A stretch of 22,527 nt of DNA from JBGVMW01 sp045125095. Its GTDB lineage: Bacteria; Bacillota; Clostridia; Lachnospirales; Lachnospiraceae. Both the position numbers and the translations under genes were made by a program. Shown piece by piece: positions 6,324-14,644 of the stretch. The notes below the pieces were generated by a model. That model searched no databases, had not been told where the DNA came from, and worked only from the letters and a program-made list of their open reading frames with translations. Where the stretch lies: assembly GCA_045125095.1 (NCBI GenBank), contig JBGVMW010000088.1, forward strand, positions 1 to 22,527, in the 5' to 3' direction. Position 1 is the stretch's first letter, and every line of letters starts with the position of its first letter.

Positions 6324-9053
6324 ATGAAAAAAGAAATTAATAAACAAATTGAAAAAGAAGCCTTTTTCGGCACGGCTCCTGTCTTAAGCAAGGAACGATT
6401 GTATGGCTTTTTCGATGCACTGCTTGTCTTGTCCGGCTACTGTATTGCCACATGGAGTTATACACAAGGCTCTTATCTTGCTACTTTGGTAGGATTCAAA
6501 CAACTTTTAATCGGTGCTTTTTTAGGTGCTATTCTTATGCTTGCTATCTACCAGCTTCCGGTTATCTTATCCGTCCGGTACGGCATTGATATCTGGGTGT
6601 GGCTAAAAGCGGTCTTTGGCCATAAAGGCGTTACCATTATGACCGTCATTATTATACTGATTAATTACCCCTGGTATGCCGTCTGTGCTGACCTGTTTGC
6701 TTCTTCTATGGGAAATCTTGCATCGCTGTTTGGCATCACTCTACCGGACAATGCCCATGTTATTCTGGCGATTTCCTGTGTTGTAATTGGAACGCTGATT
6801 GCATACAAGGGTCTGTCTGCCATTACATGGACCACTCGTGTTCTGGTTCCGCTGCTGCTTCTTCTGGGTGCTATGGTAGTTGTGGTAGGTTTTACCTCTG
6901 TTCCTTTTGATGCCATATGGAACTATAAACCAGCTGATACCGGATATGATAACAATATTATACCTTATATCATTTCTATTGAAGCTAATTTTGCTTTTGT
7001 CATAACTCTTGTAGGTGGTATGGCAGAGGTGCCTCGCCTTACGAAAAAAGAAAACTCCGGTTACTGGGCTGGGGTGCTAGGTCAGGGACTGGCTGGATCT
7101 TTCTTTGTGGTAGTGGGTGCTGTTATGGCAATTGCCATGCAGTATGTCACCGGAGAAATGATTGATGACCCTACATTAATGCTCATGACTCTTTCTGTGC
7201 CTGCACTTGCTTTAAGTTCCTTACTTTTAGTGGCATTTGCCAATATTGGAACCCAGGCTGTAGGCTCCTACATATATGGTGTTATGCTGAAAACTTCCTT
7301 TAAAAAGGCTAGCTACCGCGTGCTGATACTGATTCTTGCTCTGTATGTGATTATACTTTGCATATGGGGTAAAATCATCGATTATTTTGGTTCTTTCCTT
7401 ACTATCAGTGCCTGTGTATATGCGCCCCTTGCGGCACTATTATTCACCGACTTCTTTCTGGTACGTAAGCAAAGGCTGTCACTTCGTTCTGCGTATCAGC
7501 TAAAGAACCATCATGCATATGACTACACAAAAGGCTTCAACATCGTTGGTCTTCTTTGCGTGATTTTTGGATTTTTCCTGTCTTTGGCAATTTATAATCC
7601 GGTTACCGGGGAAATTCACAATATGTATTTGTTTTATCTGACACCAACCGGATGCTCTTTCCTTGGAACTGGACTGCTTTACTTTATTTTAAGCAAAATA
7701 CCTTGTATCCGAAGATACCTGCTCCGGGACAGAGAGGAGCTTACTATTCAGGATAAAAAGCCGAATACTACACCCTTTGACCGCTTCAAGGTGCCACCGA
7801 AGCAGAACCTGTTTGCCATGCCATTTATCTGGCTGTGCTGCTTTTTTGCCACCAGACAGGGAAAATTAAAAATTACCAAAGAACGTATGAAAGGGTTAAA
7901 ACCCCCTTATCTAGTCCTTGGTACCCACCATGCGTTTATGGACTTTTTAGTAACACCACTGGCACTGTTTCCACACAGAGCTAATTATGTTTCTGAATTA
8001 GAAGGCTTTGAGGCATATGGTGAATGGCTTTACCGGCAAGCCGGCTGCTTAGGTACCAGAAAATTCGTGGATGATCTGGCCCTTGTAAAAAATATCAAAC
8101 GCGTCATTAACCGCAAAGGTATTCTTGTGTTATATCCGGAAGCCAGATACGCCAATGCCGGTACAAGCTGTCAGCTTCCAGATTCTGTGGGCAAGCTTGC
8201 TAAAATGCTAAATGTACCGGTTGTTGTTATCAATATGCATGGCAATTATCTACGCTCTCCAATCTGGAACTTAGCTGTACGAAAGGAAGCCAAATTAGAA
8301 GCCACCATCACACAGGTATTCACAACAGAGGAATTGAAACATGCAACGGTAGAGGAAATCAACCATACCCTTGCCGATGCCTTATCCTATGATGAATACA
8401 AATGGCAGAAAGCTACGAAGAACGCCATCACCTACCCAAAACGTGCTGAGGGCTTAGAACTTGTTCTCTACCGCTGCCCTTCCTGCGAAACAGAATTCCA
8501 GATGGCTACGAAAGGAGCCGATATCTACTGTAAGCATTGTGGTGTCAGATATCAGATGACTGAATATGGAGACTTAATTTCTCTGTCTCAGGATAATAAT
8601 CCACATCTGCCTTTTTTCCATATCCCGGATTGGTATGAATGGCAGCGAAATTGTGTCATAGAAGATATTAAAAATGGCATTTATAACCTCCATATGGGTG
8701 TACGTGTAGAAGCTTTGCCCAATGCAGTCAACTTTATTGACCTTGGAGAAGGCGTATTAATCCACAACAAAGATGGCTTTTCCCTGACTTTCCACGATTA
8801 TGGACAGCCAACGGAAAAGCTGAAATATCTACAGACAGTAACCAATGATGCAGGAGAAACCACCATTACATTTCCTCCCATTGCCACTTTTTCTGTCCAC
8901 ACAGAATATAATTACCGCGGCAAAGGGCAATGTATTACCCTTTCCACACTGGATAACACCTATTTCCTGTTCCCTTTAGAAGAAGGATTTAATGTCACAA
9001 AAATCCAATTTGCAACAGAATATCTTCATGAGGTGGCAAAATCTTCTAAATAA
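6324..9053 (+). CDS. NCS1-type permease fused to PlsC acyltransferase and zinc ribbon
   Basis: This encodes 909 aa, with the ATG at 6324 chosen because AAAGGA lies six bases upstream. Residues 1 to about 465 form a roughly 12-helix transporter that resembles nucleobase/cation symporter-1 (CodB-like) proteins; the stretch EANFAF followed by GGMAEVPRL is typical of its central helices. After a charged linker, residues about 490-690 form a PlsC/AGPAT-type acyltransferase with HHAFMD (HX4D, about 535-540) and YPEAR (about 604-608, the FPEG-like substrate motif). A C-x2-C...C-x2-C zinc ribbon follows at about 718-739, then a roughly 170-aa beta-rich tail. NCS1 permeases alone are 400-480 aa. The frame is uninterrupted, so the fusion is real in this DNA. 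LplT-Aas is a known case of a lipid transporter fused to an acyltransferase, so a lipid substrate for this permease is possible. The substrate is not known. Confidence 0.85.
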   Translation: MKKEINKQIEKEAFFGTAPVLSKERLYGFFDALLVLSGYCIATWSYTQGSYLATLVGFKQLLIGAFLGAILMLAIYQLPVILSVRYGIDIWVWLKAVFGHKGVTIMTVIIILINYPWYAVCADLFASSMGNLASLFGITLPDNAHVILAISCVVIGTLIAYKGLSAITWTTRVLVPLLLLLGAMVVVVGFTSVPFDAIWNYKPADTGYDNNIIPYIISIEANFAFVITLVGGMAEVPRLTKKENSGYWAGVLGQGLAGSFFVVVGAVMAIAMQYVTGEMIDDPTLMLMTLSVPALALSSLLLVAFANIGTQAVGSYIYGVMLKTSFKKASYRVLILILALYVIILCIWGKIIDYFGSFLTISACVYAPLAALLFTDFFLVRKQRLSLRSAYQLKNHHAYDYTKGFNIVGLLCVIFGFFLSLAIYNPVTGEIHNMYLFYLTPTGCSFLGTGLLYFILSKIPCIRRYLLRDREELTIQDKKPNTTPFDRFKVPPKQNLFAMPFIWLCCFFATRQGKLKITKERMKGLKPPYLVLGTHHAFMDFLVTPLALFPHRANYVSELEGFEAYGEWLYRQAGCLGTRKFVDDLALVKNIKRVINRKGILVLYPEARYANAGTSCQLPDSVGKLAKMLNVPVVVINMHGNYLRSPIWNLAVRKEAKLEATITQVFTTEELKHATVEEINHTLADALSYDEYKWQKATKNAITYPKRAEGLELVLYRCPSCETEFQMATKGADIYCKHCGVRYQMTEYGDLISLSQDNNPHLPFFHIPDWYEWQRNCVIEDIKNGIYNLHMGVRVEALPNAVNFIDLGEGVLIHNKDGFSLTFHDYGQPTEKLKYLQTVTNDAGETTITFPPIATFSVHTEYNYRGKGQCITLSTLDNTYFLFPLEEGFNVTKIQFATEYLHEVAKSSK

Positions 9054-9091
9054 TTTTATGTTATTCCGTCGTTTTTCTCCACAACTCGGAC

Positions 9092-9120
9092 TGTACAGAG
9101 AGGGGAATTTTTGCTATACT
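9092..9120 (+). promoter_or_regulatory. Candidate promoter of glyA
   Basis: TGTACA (9092-9097) and TATACT (9115-9120) are 17 bp apart, and TGC precedes the -10 box as an extended -10. The -35 match is only moderate. The leader to the glyA start is about 65 nt. I see no glycine or THF riboswitch in it. Confidence 0.5.
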
Positions 9121-9192
9121 ATTGAAGATGTGTGGCTATAAGGAAACTGCATAGTCACATAATATTAAAATGAAAAGAAAGAGGTATTGGAC

Positions 9193-10443
9193 ATGGTAGA
9201 CGAGATTATGAAAAGCTTAGCTGAATTTGACCCGGAAGTAGGAGCTGCCATTCAGGATGAATGTAAAAGACAGCGCCGCAACTTAGAGTTGATTGCATCG
9301 GAAAATATTGTATCCGAGCCTGTCATGATGGCTATGGGTTCTGTTCTGACAAATAAATATGCTGAAGGATATCCGGGAAAACGTTACTATGGCGGCTGTG
9401 AATGCGTAGATGTAGTAGAAACATTAGCAATTGAACGTGCAAAACAGTTATTTGGATGTGATTACGCAAACGTACAGCCACACTCTGGTGCACAGGCAAA
9501 TATGGCAGTTTTCTTCGCTATGTTAGAGCCAGGCGATACCGTTATGGGAATGAACTTAGACCATGGCGGACATTTAACACACGGAAGCCCGGTCAACATG
9601 TCCGGTAAGTACTTCAAGGTAGTACCTTATGGTGTAAACGACGACGGTTTCATTGATTATGATGAGCTTCGCAGAATTGCGTTAGAAGCAAAACCAAAGT
9701 TAATCGTAGCCGGTGCTTCTGCGTACTGCCGTACAATAGATTTCAAAAAATTCCGTGAGGTCGCTGACGAAGTTGGTGCTTACCTTATGGTAGATATGGC
9801 TCACATTGCAGGTCTTGTTGCTGCCGGTGAACATCCAAGCCCAATTCCATATGCAGATGTGGTAACTACTACTACTCATAAGACTTTAAGAGGTCCTAGA
9901 GGTGGTCTTATCCTTGCTAACAAAGAAGCTGCTGAGAAGTTCAACTTCAACAAAGCAATTTTCCCAGGTATTCAGGGTGGTCCTTTGATGCATGTAATTG
10001 CAAGTAAAGCCGTATGCTTTGGCGAAGCATTAAAGCCAGAATTCAAAGCTTACCAGCACCAGATTGTATTAAATGCACAGGCTCTTGCCAAAGCGTTAAT
10101 GGAACAGGGCTTCAAGCTTTTAACAGGTGGTACAGACAACCACTTAATGTTGTTAGATTTAACAAATATGGATATCTCTGGTAAAGAATTACAGAACCGT
10201 TGTGATGAAGTATTCATTACCCTAAATAAAAACACAATTCCAAACGATCCAAGAAGTCCTTTCGTTACTTCTGGTGTACGTATTGGTACTCCTGCTATTA
10301 CTTCACGTGGTCTTGTAGAAGCAGATATGCCTAAGATTGCAGAATGCATCTACTTAGCTGCAACAGATTTCGAGAATAAAGCAGATTATATTCGTGAGGA
10401 AGTTACAAAGATTTGTGACCGTTATCCATTATATGAAGCATAA
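9193..10443 (+). CDS. glyA: Serine hydroxymethyltransferase
   Basis: GlyA is a cytosolic PLP enzyme that converts serine and tetrahydrofolate to glycine and methylene-THF. The product is 416 aa, the usual length. The ATG at 9193 follows AAAGAGG by 8 bases; a TTG two codons earlier is too close to that site. Visible hallmarks are LIASEN near residue 34, GYPGKRYYGG near 60, NVQPHSGAQAN near 93, VDMAHIAGL near 200 and the PLP-lysine motif TTTTHKTLRGPRGG, with the Schiff-base lysine at about 230. fhs lies downstream on the same strand, so the pair likely feeds the one-carbon folate pool. A family 1 structured repeat fills the gap between the two genes. Confidence 0.97.
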   Translation: MVDEIMKSLAEFDPEVGAAIQDECKRQRRNLELIASENIVSEPVMMAMGSVLTNKYAEGYPGKRYYGGCECVDVVETLAIERAKQLFGCDYANVQPHSGAQANMAVFFAMLEPGDTVMGMNLDHGGHLTHGSPVNMSGKYFKVVPYGVNDDGFIDYDELRRIALEAKPKLIVAGASAYCRTIDFKKFREVADEVGAYLMVDMAHIAGLVAAGEHPSPIPYADVVTTTTHKTLRGPRGGLILANKEAAEKFNFNKAIFPGIQGGPLMHVIASKAVCFGEALKPEFKAYQHQIVLNAQALAKALMEQGFKLLTGGTDNHLMLLDLTNMDISGKELQNRCDEVFITLNKNTIPNDPRSPFVTSGVRIGTPAITSRGLVEADMPKIAECIYLAATDFENKADYIREEVTKICDRYPLYEA

Positions 10444-10611
10444 GTAACTATTCACAACAGGACTGTGCTGAACTGCACAGTCCGTATGAAAACATAGTGA
10501 TAGCAGGCAAAAATCCATTACCGTAGGTGAGTTTAGCAAATCGAAGTAAACTTCGATTGGATTTTTGCTTGTCAATATGACACGATAGGGAATTTCCACA
10601 TTCCCTATCGT
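10444..10611. repeat. Family 1 structured repeat, copy B
   Basis: This is the second copy of the three-hairpin module seen at 882-1065. It starts right after the glyA stop codon with GTAACTATTCA. Hairpin 1 is GGACTGTGC (10460-10468) with GCACAGTCC (10475-10483). Hairpin 2 is GCAAAAATCCA (10507-10517) with TGGATTTTTGC (10558-10568), enclosing AATCGAAGT/ACTTCGATT. Hairpin 3 is ACGATAGGGAAT (10582-10593) with ATTCCCTATCGT (10600-10611). The linkers match copy A closely while the arms differ and remain paired. It lacks the closing terminal repeat of copy A. It ends 24 bp before the fhs start and could act as a glyA terminator or attenuator, an fhs leader, or a mobile palindromic unit. Confidence 0.8.
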
Positions 10612-10635
10612 AGTATATTTTAAGGAAGGTACAAT

Positions 10636-12306
10636 ATGAAAACAGATATTGAAATTGCTCAGGAAGCCGTAATGGAGCCAATTACCAAGGTAGCTGCTTC
10701 TATCGGCTTAACAGAAGACGATATTGAATTATACGGAAAGTACAAAGCTAAGCTTTCTGAAGATTTATGGAACCGCATTAAGAACGAAAAAGACGGTAAG
10801 CTTGTTCTTGTAACTGCTATCAACCCTACTCCTGCCGGCGAAGGTAAGACAACTACAAGCGTTGGTTTAGGTCAGGCGTTCGGCAAATTAGGAAAGAAAG
10901 CCATCATCGCTCTCCGCGAGCCATCTTTAGGACCTTGCTTCGGTATCAAGGGTGGTGCTGCCGGCGGTGGATATGCACAGGTCGTTCCAATGGAAGATTT
11001 GAACCTGCATTTCACAGGTGATTTTCATGCTATCACTTCTGCCAACAACTTGTTAGCAGCACTTCTTGACAACCACATCCAGCAGGGCAACGTTTTGAAT
11101 ATTGATACCAGACAGATTGTATGGAAACGTTGTTTAGACATGAACGATCGTGTACTTCGTAATATCGTAGTTGGCATGGGTTCTAAAATGGACGGTGTCG
11201 TACGTGAAGACCACTTTGTCATCACAGTAGCATCTGAAATTATGGCAATCCTTTGTCTTGCAAACGATATGGAAGACTTAAAGGAACGTTTAGGTCGTAT
11301 CATTGTTGCTTACACATTTGACGGTAAGCCTGTAACAGCCAAAGACTTAAATGCCGTTGGTTCTATGGCTGCACTTCTTAAGGATGCCATTAAACCTAAC
11401 CTCATTCAGACATTAGAACATACACCTGCTTTAGTTCACGGTGGTCCATTTGCTAACATTGCACACGGCTGTAACAGTGTCCGTGCTACAAAGACAGCTT
11501 TGAAATTTGCTGACATTGTAGTGACAGAAGCTGGTTTCGGTGCCGACCTTGGTGCAGAGAAATTCTTCGATATCAAGTGTCGCATGGCTGATTTACATCC
11601 AGACGCTGTTGTTCTGGTTGCTACTGTTCGTGCATTAAAATACAATGGTGGCGTTGCAAAGGCTGACCTTGGCACAGAGAACTTAGACGCTCTCAAGGCT
11701 GGTATTGTCAACCTTGAAAAACACATTGAAAACTTACAGAAATTTGGCGTTCCTGTAATTGTTACACTGAATTCCTTTATCACAGATACAGATGCAGAAA
11801 TCTCCTACATCAAAAAATTCTGCGAAGAAAGAAATTGTGAATTCGCATTATCTGAGGTATGGGAAAAAGGTGGCGAAGGCGGTATTGCTTTAGCTGAAAA
11901 GGTATTAAAAACTTTAGATGAGAAGCCATCTAACTTCAAACCTATTTATGACTGTGACTTATCTATCAAAGACAAGATTAAGACAATTGCTCAGGAAATC
12001 TACGGTGCCGATGATGTTACTTACTCTCCTGCTGCTTCGAAGGAAATCAAACGTTTAGAAGAGTTAGGATTTGGCAACCTTCCAATCTGTATGGCAAAAA
12101 CACAGTACTCCTTCTCTGATGATGCAACAAAATTAGGAAGACCTACCGGATTCACTATCAATATTCGTGAAATCAATGTTTCTGCAGGCGCAGGATTTAT
12201 CGTTGCTATCACAGGCGCAATTATGACTATGCCTGGCTTACCAAAAGTTCCTGCTGCTAATAATATTGATGTAAATGAAGACGGCGTTATCACCGGTTTA
12301 TTCTAA
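10636..12306 (+). CDS. fhs: Formate-tetrahydrofolate ligase
   Basis: Fhs uses ATP to join formate to tetrahydrofolate, giving 10-formyl-THF for purine synthesis, initiator-tRNA formylation or the methyl branch of acetogenic metabolism. The product is 556 aa, the family's usual length. The P-loop TPAGEGKTTT lies at about 65-74, followed by the conserved LREPSLGPCFGIKGGAAGGGYAQ region near 95-118, and the C-terminal block AGAGFIVAITGAIMTMPGLP. The ribosome site AAGGAAGG precedes the ATG. It is downstream of glyA in the same direction, a functionally sensible pair since SHMT generates the other THF one-carbon unit. No other Wood-Ljungdahl genes are in the window. Confidence 0.97.
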   Translation: MKTDIEIAQEAVMEPITKVAASIGLTEDDIELYGKYKAKLSEDLWNRIKNEKDGKLVLVTAINPTPAGEGKTTTSVGLGQAFGKLGKKAIIALREPSLGPCFGIKGGAAGGGYAQVVPMEDLNLHFTGDFHAITSANNLLAALLDNHIQQGNVLNIDTRQIVWKRCLDMNDRVLRNIVVGMGSKMDGVVREDHFVITVASEIMAILCLANDMEDLKERLGRIIVAYTFDGKPVTAKDLNAVGSMAALLKDAIKPNLIQTLEHTPALVHGGPFANIAHGCNSVRATKTALKFADIVVTEAGFGADLGAEKFFDIKCRMADLHPDAVVLVATVRALKYNGGVAKADLGTENLDALKAGIVNLEKHIENLQKFGVPVIVTLNSFITDTDAEISYIKKFCEERNCEFALSEVWEKGGEGGIALAEKVLKTLDEKPSNFKPIYDCDLSIKDKIKTIAQEIYGADDVTYSPAASKEIKRLEELGFGNLPICMAKTQYSFSDDATKLGRPTGFTINIREINVSAGAGFIVAITGAIMTMPGLPKVPAANNIDVNEDGVITGLF

Positions 12307-12329
12307 TACATCATCATTTTCGATTAGAA

Positions 12330-12393
12330 CAAAGTGGACAAGTCCACTTCAACTCCCTAAATCCCTCATTCATGAGGGACTTGCTCCACTTTG
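12330..12393. repeat. Nested palindromic element
   Basis: CAAAGTGGA (12330-12338) pairs with TCCACTTTG (12385-12393), and CAAGTCC (12339-12345) pairs with GGACTTG (12377-12383), giving 16 bp with one bulge. Inside, TCCCTCAT (12362-12369) pairs with ATGAGGGA (12372-12379), which competes with the outer stem. GTGGACAAGTCCAC is also a 14-bp palindrome. The two folds are mutually exclusive, as in switching RNAs, but no ligand motif is recognised and no T-tract follows. Confidence 0.65.
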
Positions 12394-12448
12394 CGAGCCG
12401 AACGCGGTCGCTTGCGACATACTACATTTCGCGCGAATGCGCATCACC
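12394..12448. other. GC-rich non-coding patch
   Basis: This short stretch contains CGCG-rich half-palindromes (for example GCGCGAATGCGC) and has base composition unlike its AT-rich neighbours. No gene is seen. It may be part of a composite of small repeats that fills the fhs-csp gap. Confidence 0.4.
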
Positions 12449-12517
12449 TTTTATATACTAGAAATTTCGAGTATTACATCATATAATAAACTGTTGTTTC
12501 TCTTGGTATATAAAAAA
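12449..12517. repeat. Family 2 palindromic repeat, copy 1
   Basis: TTTTATATACTAGAAA at the left pairs with the right-hand TTTCTCTTGGTATATAAAA. The interior (GTATTACATC, then ATAATAAACTGTTGTT) matches the interior of the copy at 18349-18420. At its right edge the A-run is shared with the stem of a terminator hairpin, so read on the minus strand the repeat begins in that hairpin's T-tract. Confidence 0.75.
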
Positions 12518-12566
12518 CTACCACATTTATCAGATTATTTTCTGATTGAATGTGGTAGTTTTTGTT
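12515..12566 (+). terminator. Terminator between fhs and csp, bidirectional shape
   Basis: AAAACTACCACATT pairs with AATGTGGTAGTTTT around an inner CAGATTATTTTCTG loop, and T-runs lie on both outer sides. On the plus strand it ends fhs transcription upstream of the csp promoter. On the minus strand it has an equally good T-tract but no gene to terminate. Confidence 0.85.
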
Positions 12567-12643
12567 TTACAGCATACCTCAAGAAACACTTTAGTTATGG
12601 GGTTTTTTAGCGGATTCTCCCGATATTTCACACTAGGTTTTCC

Positions 12644-12672
12644 TTTACTTTTGCCCCATTATGTGCTATTCT
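12644..12672 (+). promoter_or_regulatory. Promoter of the cold-shock gene
   Basis: TTTACT at 12644-12649 and TATTCT at 12667-12672 are spaced by 17 bp. The transcript would carry a leader of about 45 nt ending in TTGGAGGTATC before the start codon. This is shorter than the long cold-box leaders of enterobacterial cspA. Confidence 0.6.
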
Positions 12673-12724
12673 AAGAAAGGTCGCAAGAGCGGTCAGACAT
12701 ATTTAATTTTTTGGAGGTATCATC

Positions 12725-12925
12725 ATGAACAAAGGTACAGTAAAATGGTTCAACAACCAGAAGGGCTATGGTTTCATCTCTGATGAAGCTGGCAACGATG
12801 TATTCGTACACTACACAGGACTTGCTATGGAAGGTTTCAAATCCTTAGAAGAAGGTCAGGCTGTAGAGTTCGATATCGTTGATGGAGCAAAGGGCCCACA
12901 GGCAACTAACGTAGTTAAGTGCTAA
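12725..12925 (+). CDS. Cold-shock protein, CspA family
   Basis: This 66-aa single cold-shock domain binds single-stranded RNA or DNA and acts as an RNA chaperone. RNP1 appears as KGYGFI (about 18-23) and RNP2 as VFVHY (about 31-35), where most relatives have VFVHF. The start MNKGTVKWFNNQKGYGF is typical, and GGAGG precedes it. It is monocistronic, with its own promoter and a terminator at 13041-13070. The gene is certain at family level; which paralogue it is cannot be said. Confidence 0.96.
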   Translation: MNKGTVKWFNNQKGYGFISDEAGNDVFVHYTGLAMEGFKSLEEGQAVEFDIVDGAKGPQATNVVKC

Positions 12926-13040
12926 TCTAATCCACTTAAGTAATGTACCTTTTTTTAAATATAAATTCTTGCTTTATCAATTTTTAAGTAATATCATATT
13001 TAGAACGAGTCATACATTTATAAGCAATAGGATAGAAAAG

Positions 13041-13070
13041 AAGCAGTCAGTTTCGTGCTGGCTGCTTTTT
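13041..13070 (+). terminator. Terminator of the cold-shock gene
   Basis: AAGCAGTCAG pairs with CTGGCTGCTT around TTTCGTG and is followed by TTT, after a 115-nt 3' region. Confidence 0.85.
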
Positions 13071-13099
13071 CTGTGCGCTTTAACTGGCTATTCTATTTT

Positions 13100-13166
13100 G
13101 TTGGTTACCCGAACACTGGTGACAGACACAGAAGCTTCTGCCTGCCACCGGCTATGGGTTGGCTAC
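13100..13166. repeat. Family 3 palindrome, short copy
   Basis: This imperfect palindrome is centred on CAGAAGCTTCTG at 13129-13140, with arms running out to GGTTACCC and GGGTTGG. On the minus strand its arm (CAACCCATAGCCGGTGGCAG, then CAGAAG) aligns with the left arm of the large hairpin at 22307-22346, and the opposite arm aligns with the right arm there. Only the outer arms are kept; the roughly 135-nt middle is absent. It lies between the converging csp terminator and the pepD stop codon. Confidence 0.7.
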
Positions 13167-13177
13167 ATATAGCTCGC

Positions 13178-14632
13178 TCAAGCGGATTCGTTTAAACGTT
13201 CCAGAACGGTCAACAGGTATTTCCACACTCGTTCTACGGAGGAAATACTTAGGCGTTCCTGAGCTGTGTGGATATCTTTCATGTCCGGGCCGAAAGAGAC
13301 GCAGTCTAAGTCTTCTATTTTTGATGAAAGGATTCCACATTCTAAGCCTGCGTGGATGGCTTCTATCTTTGGTTTGTTTCCGGTCTGTTCCTCGTAGACG
13401 GCTGTCATTACGTCACGAAGCTTAGACTCTGGTCTATATTCCCAACCTGGATAATCACCAATTTCTGTGTATTCTCCACCTAAAAATTCTGTCAGATAGG
13501 CGATTCGTTCACTTAAATCGTACTTTTCTGATTCTACCGAACTTCTTACAGATGATACTGCATGAAGCCTGTCTAGGGTTATTTTTAAGATGCCTAAGTT
13601 ATTGGATGTCTGTACTAAATTGTCTATCTCAGTGCTTCTTTTGGCTACGCCATTTGGTAGGTTTCGCAGAAAGAATATGACACGTTCCTTGTCTCCCGGT
13701 ACTAGCATTCTGCCGGATGCTTCCGGTAATTTACGGTACCGTGCTTTAAAATCCGGATCACTAACACGAAGTTCTTTTTTCACTTCTTCTTCAAAATCTT
13801 CTATGACTTCTTTCAATACTGCTTCATTTTCTTCCTCTAACCAGATTATGGCCTTAGAAGCCCTTGGAATAGCATTGTCTTTGGTGCCGCCTTCCACCGA
13901 CTCCAGACCATAACCTAAATGCTGACTGAGTGAATATAACAACCTTCCCATTAAGATATTGGCATTTCCACGTTCCTTTTGAATCTCTACGCCAGAATGA
14001 CCACCAGTTAAGCCTTCTACGGATAATTCTATATGCAATCCTTCAATTTCACGGCTTGATAATTCTATATCACAATGCCCGGCTACTCCTCCGGCGCAAC
14101 CTACTGTTAAAATACCTTCCTCCTCTGAATCCGCATTTAACAGATATTTTGCCTGAGACTGGCTTAAATCTACTGCTGTTGCACCAAGCATTCCGATTTC
14201 TTCATCTACAGTTATCAGTACTTCCAACCGTGGATGAGCATAATTGCCTTCTAAAAGCGCAAGGGCATAGGCAACTGCAATTCCATCGTCACCGCCAAGA
14301 GTGGTATTTTTCGCATATATCCAGTCTCCGTCTATTGCTAATTCCAATCCATCTTTTGAAAAATCAATGGTACTTTCTGCCGTTTTTTCACATACCATAT
14401 CCATATGCCCCTGAAGCATAACGGTAGGTGCATTTTCATATCCTGCTGAAGCTTCCTTTACTATAAATATATTGTATGCTTCATCCTGCTTCACATACAA
14501 ATTGTGTTCTTCCGCAAATGATTTCAAGTAATCACTGATAGCCTTTACATTACCTGAGCCATGAGGAATCTTGCAAATCTCCTCAAAATAATGAAACACT
14601 CTGGTTGGCTCTAACGCTCCTAATACTGCCAT
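13178..14632 (-). CDS. pepD: Aminoacyl-histidine dipeptidase (Xaa-His dipeptidase, M20)
   Basis: PepD is a cytosolic zinc dipeptidase of the M20 clan that cleaves carnosine-like and other unspecific dipeptides. The product is 484 aa, the family's normal size. Metal-site motifs are visible: GHMDMVCE with His76 and Asp78, LGGDDGIA with Asp115, DEEIGMLG with Glu144/Glu145, NADSEEEG with Asp near 174, and a C-terminal IHAGLECG carrying the last histidine. The lid/dimerisation domain lies between about 185 and 400. GGAGGA precedes the ATG. It is the last gene of an apparent operon with the 93-aa protein (12-bp gap) and the HisA homologue. No terminator with a T-tract was found downstream; the family 3 palindrome may take that place. 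Confidence 0.95.
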   Translation of the reverse strand: MAVLGALEPTRVFHYFEEICKIPHGSGNVKAISDYLKSFAEEHNLYVKQDEAYNIFIVKEASAGYENAPTVMLQGHMDMVCEKTAESTIDFSKDGLELAIDGDWIYAKNTTLGGDDGIAVAYALALLEGNYAHPRLEVLITVDEEIGMLGATAVDLSQSQAKYLLNADSEEEGILTVGCAGGVAGHCDIELSSREIEGLHIELSVEGLTGGHSGVEIQKERGNANILMGRLLYSLSQHLGYGLESVEGGTKDNAIPRASKAIIWLEEENEAVLKEVIEDFEEEVKKELRVSDPDFKARYRKLPEASGRMLVPGDKERVIFFLRNLPNGVAKRSTEIDNLVQTSNNLGILKITLDRLHAVSSVRSSVESEKYDLSERIAYLTEFLGGEYTEIGDYPGWEYRPESKLRDVMTAVYEEQTGNKPKIEAIHAGLECGILSSKIEDLDCVSFGPDMKDIHTAQERLSISSVERVWKYLLTVLERLNESA

Positions 14633-14644
14633 ATCTTCCTCCGT

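Noticed and set aside
9121..9192. Possible glycine riboswitch before glyA
   Set aside because: The short leader lacks the conserved glycine-aptamer core and tandem layout.
10444..10635. Possible THF riboswitch before fhs
   Set aside because: The structured DNA matches the repeat at 882-1065, and none of the THF-aptamer conserved bases are seen.
12275..12610. 111-codon frame from the fhs 3' end into the intergenic region
   Set aside because: It runs through palindromes and a terminator, has no ribosome site, and the composition is not protein-like.
13930..14421. Open frame of 163 codons on the plus strand
   Set aside because: It is antisense to pepD, whose M20 metal motifs are clear. The reading has Leu/His-rich composition with no recognisable motif.
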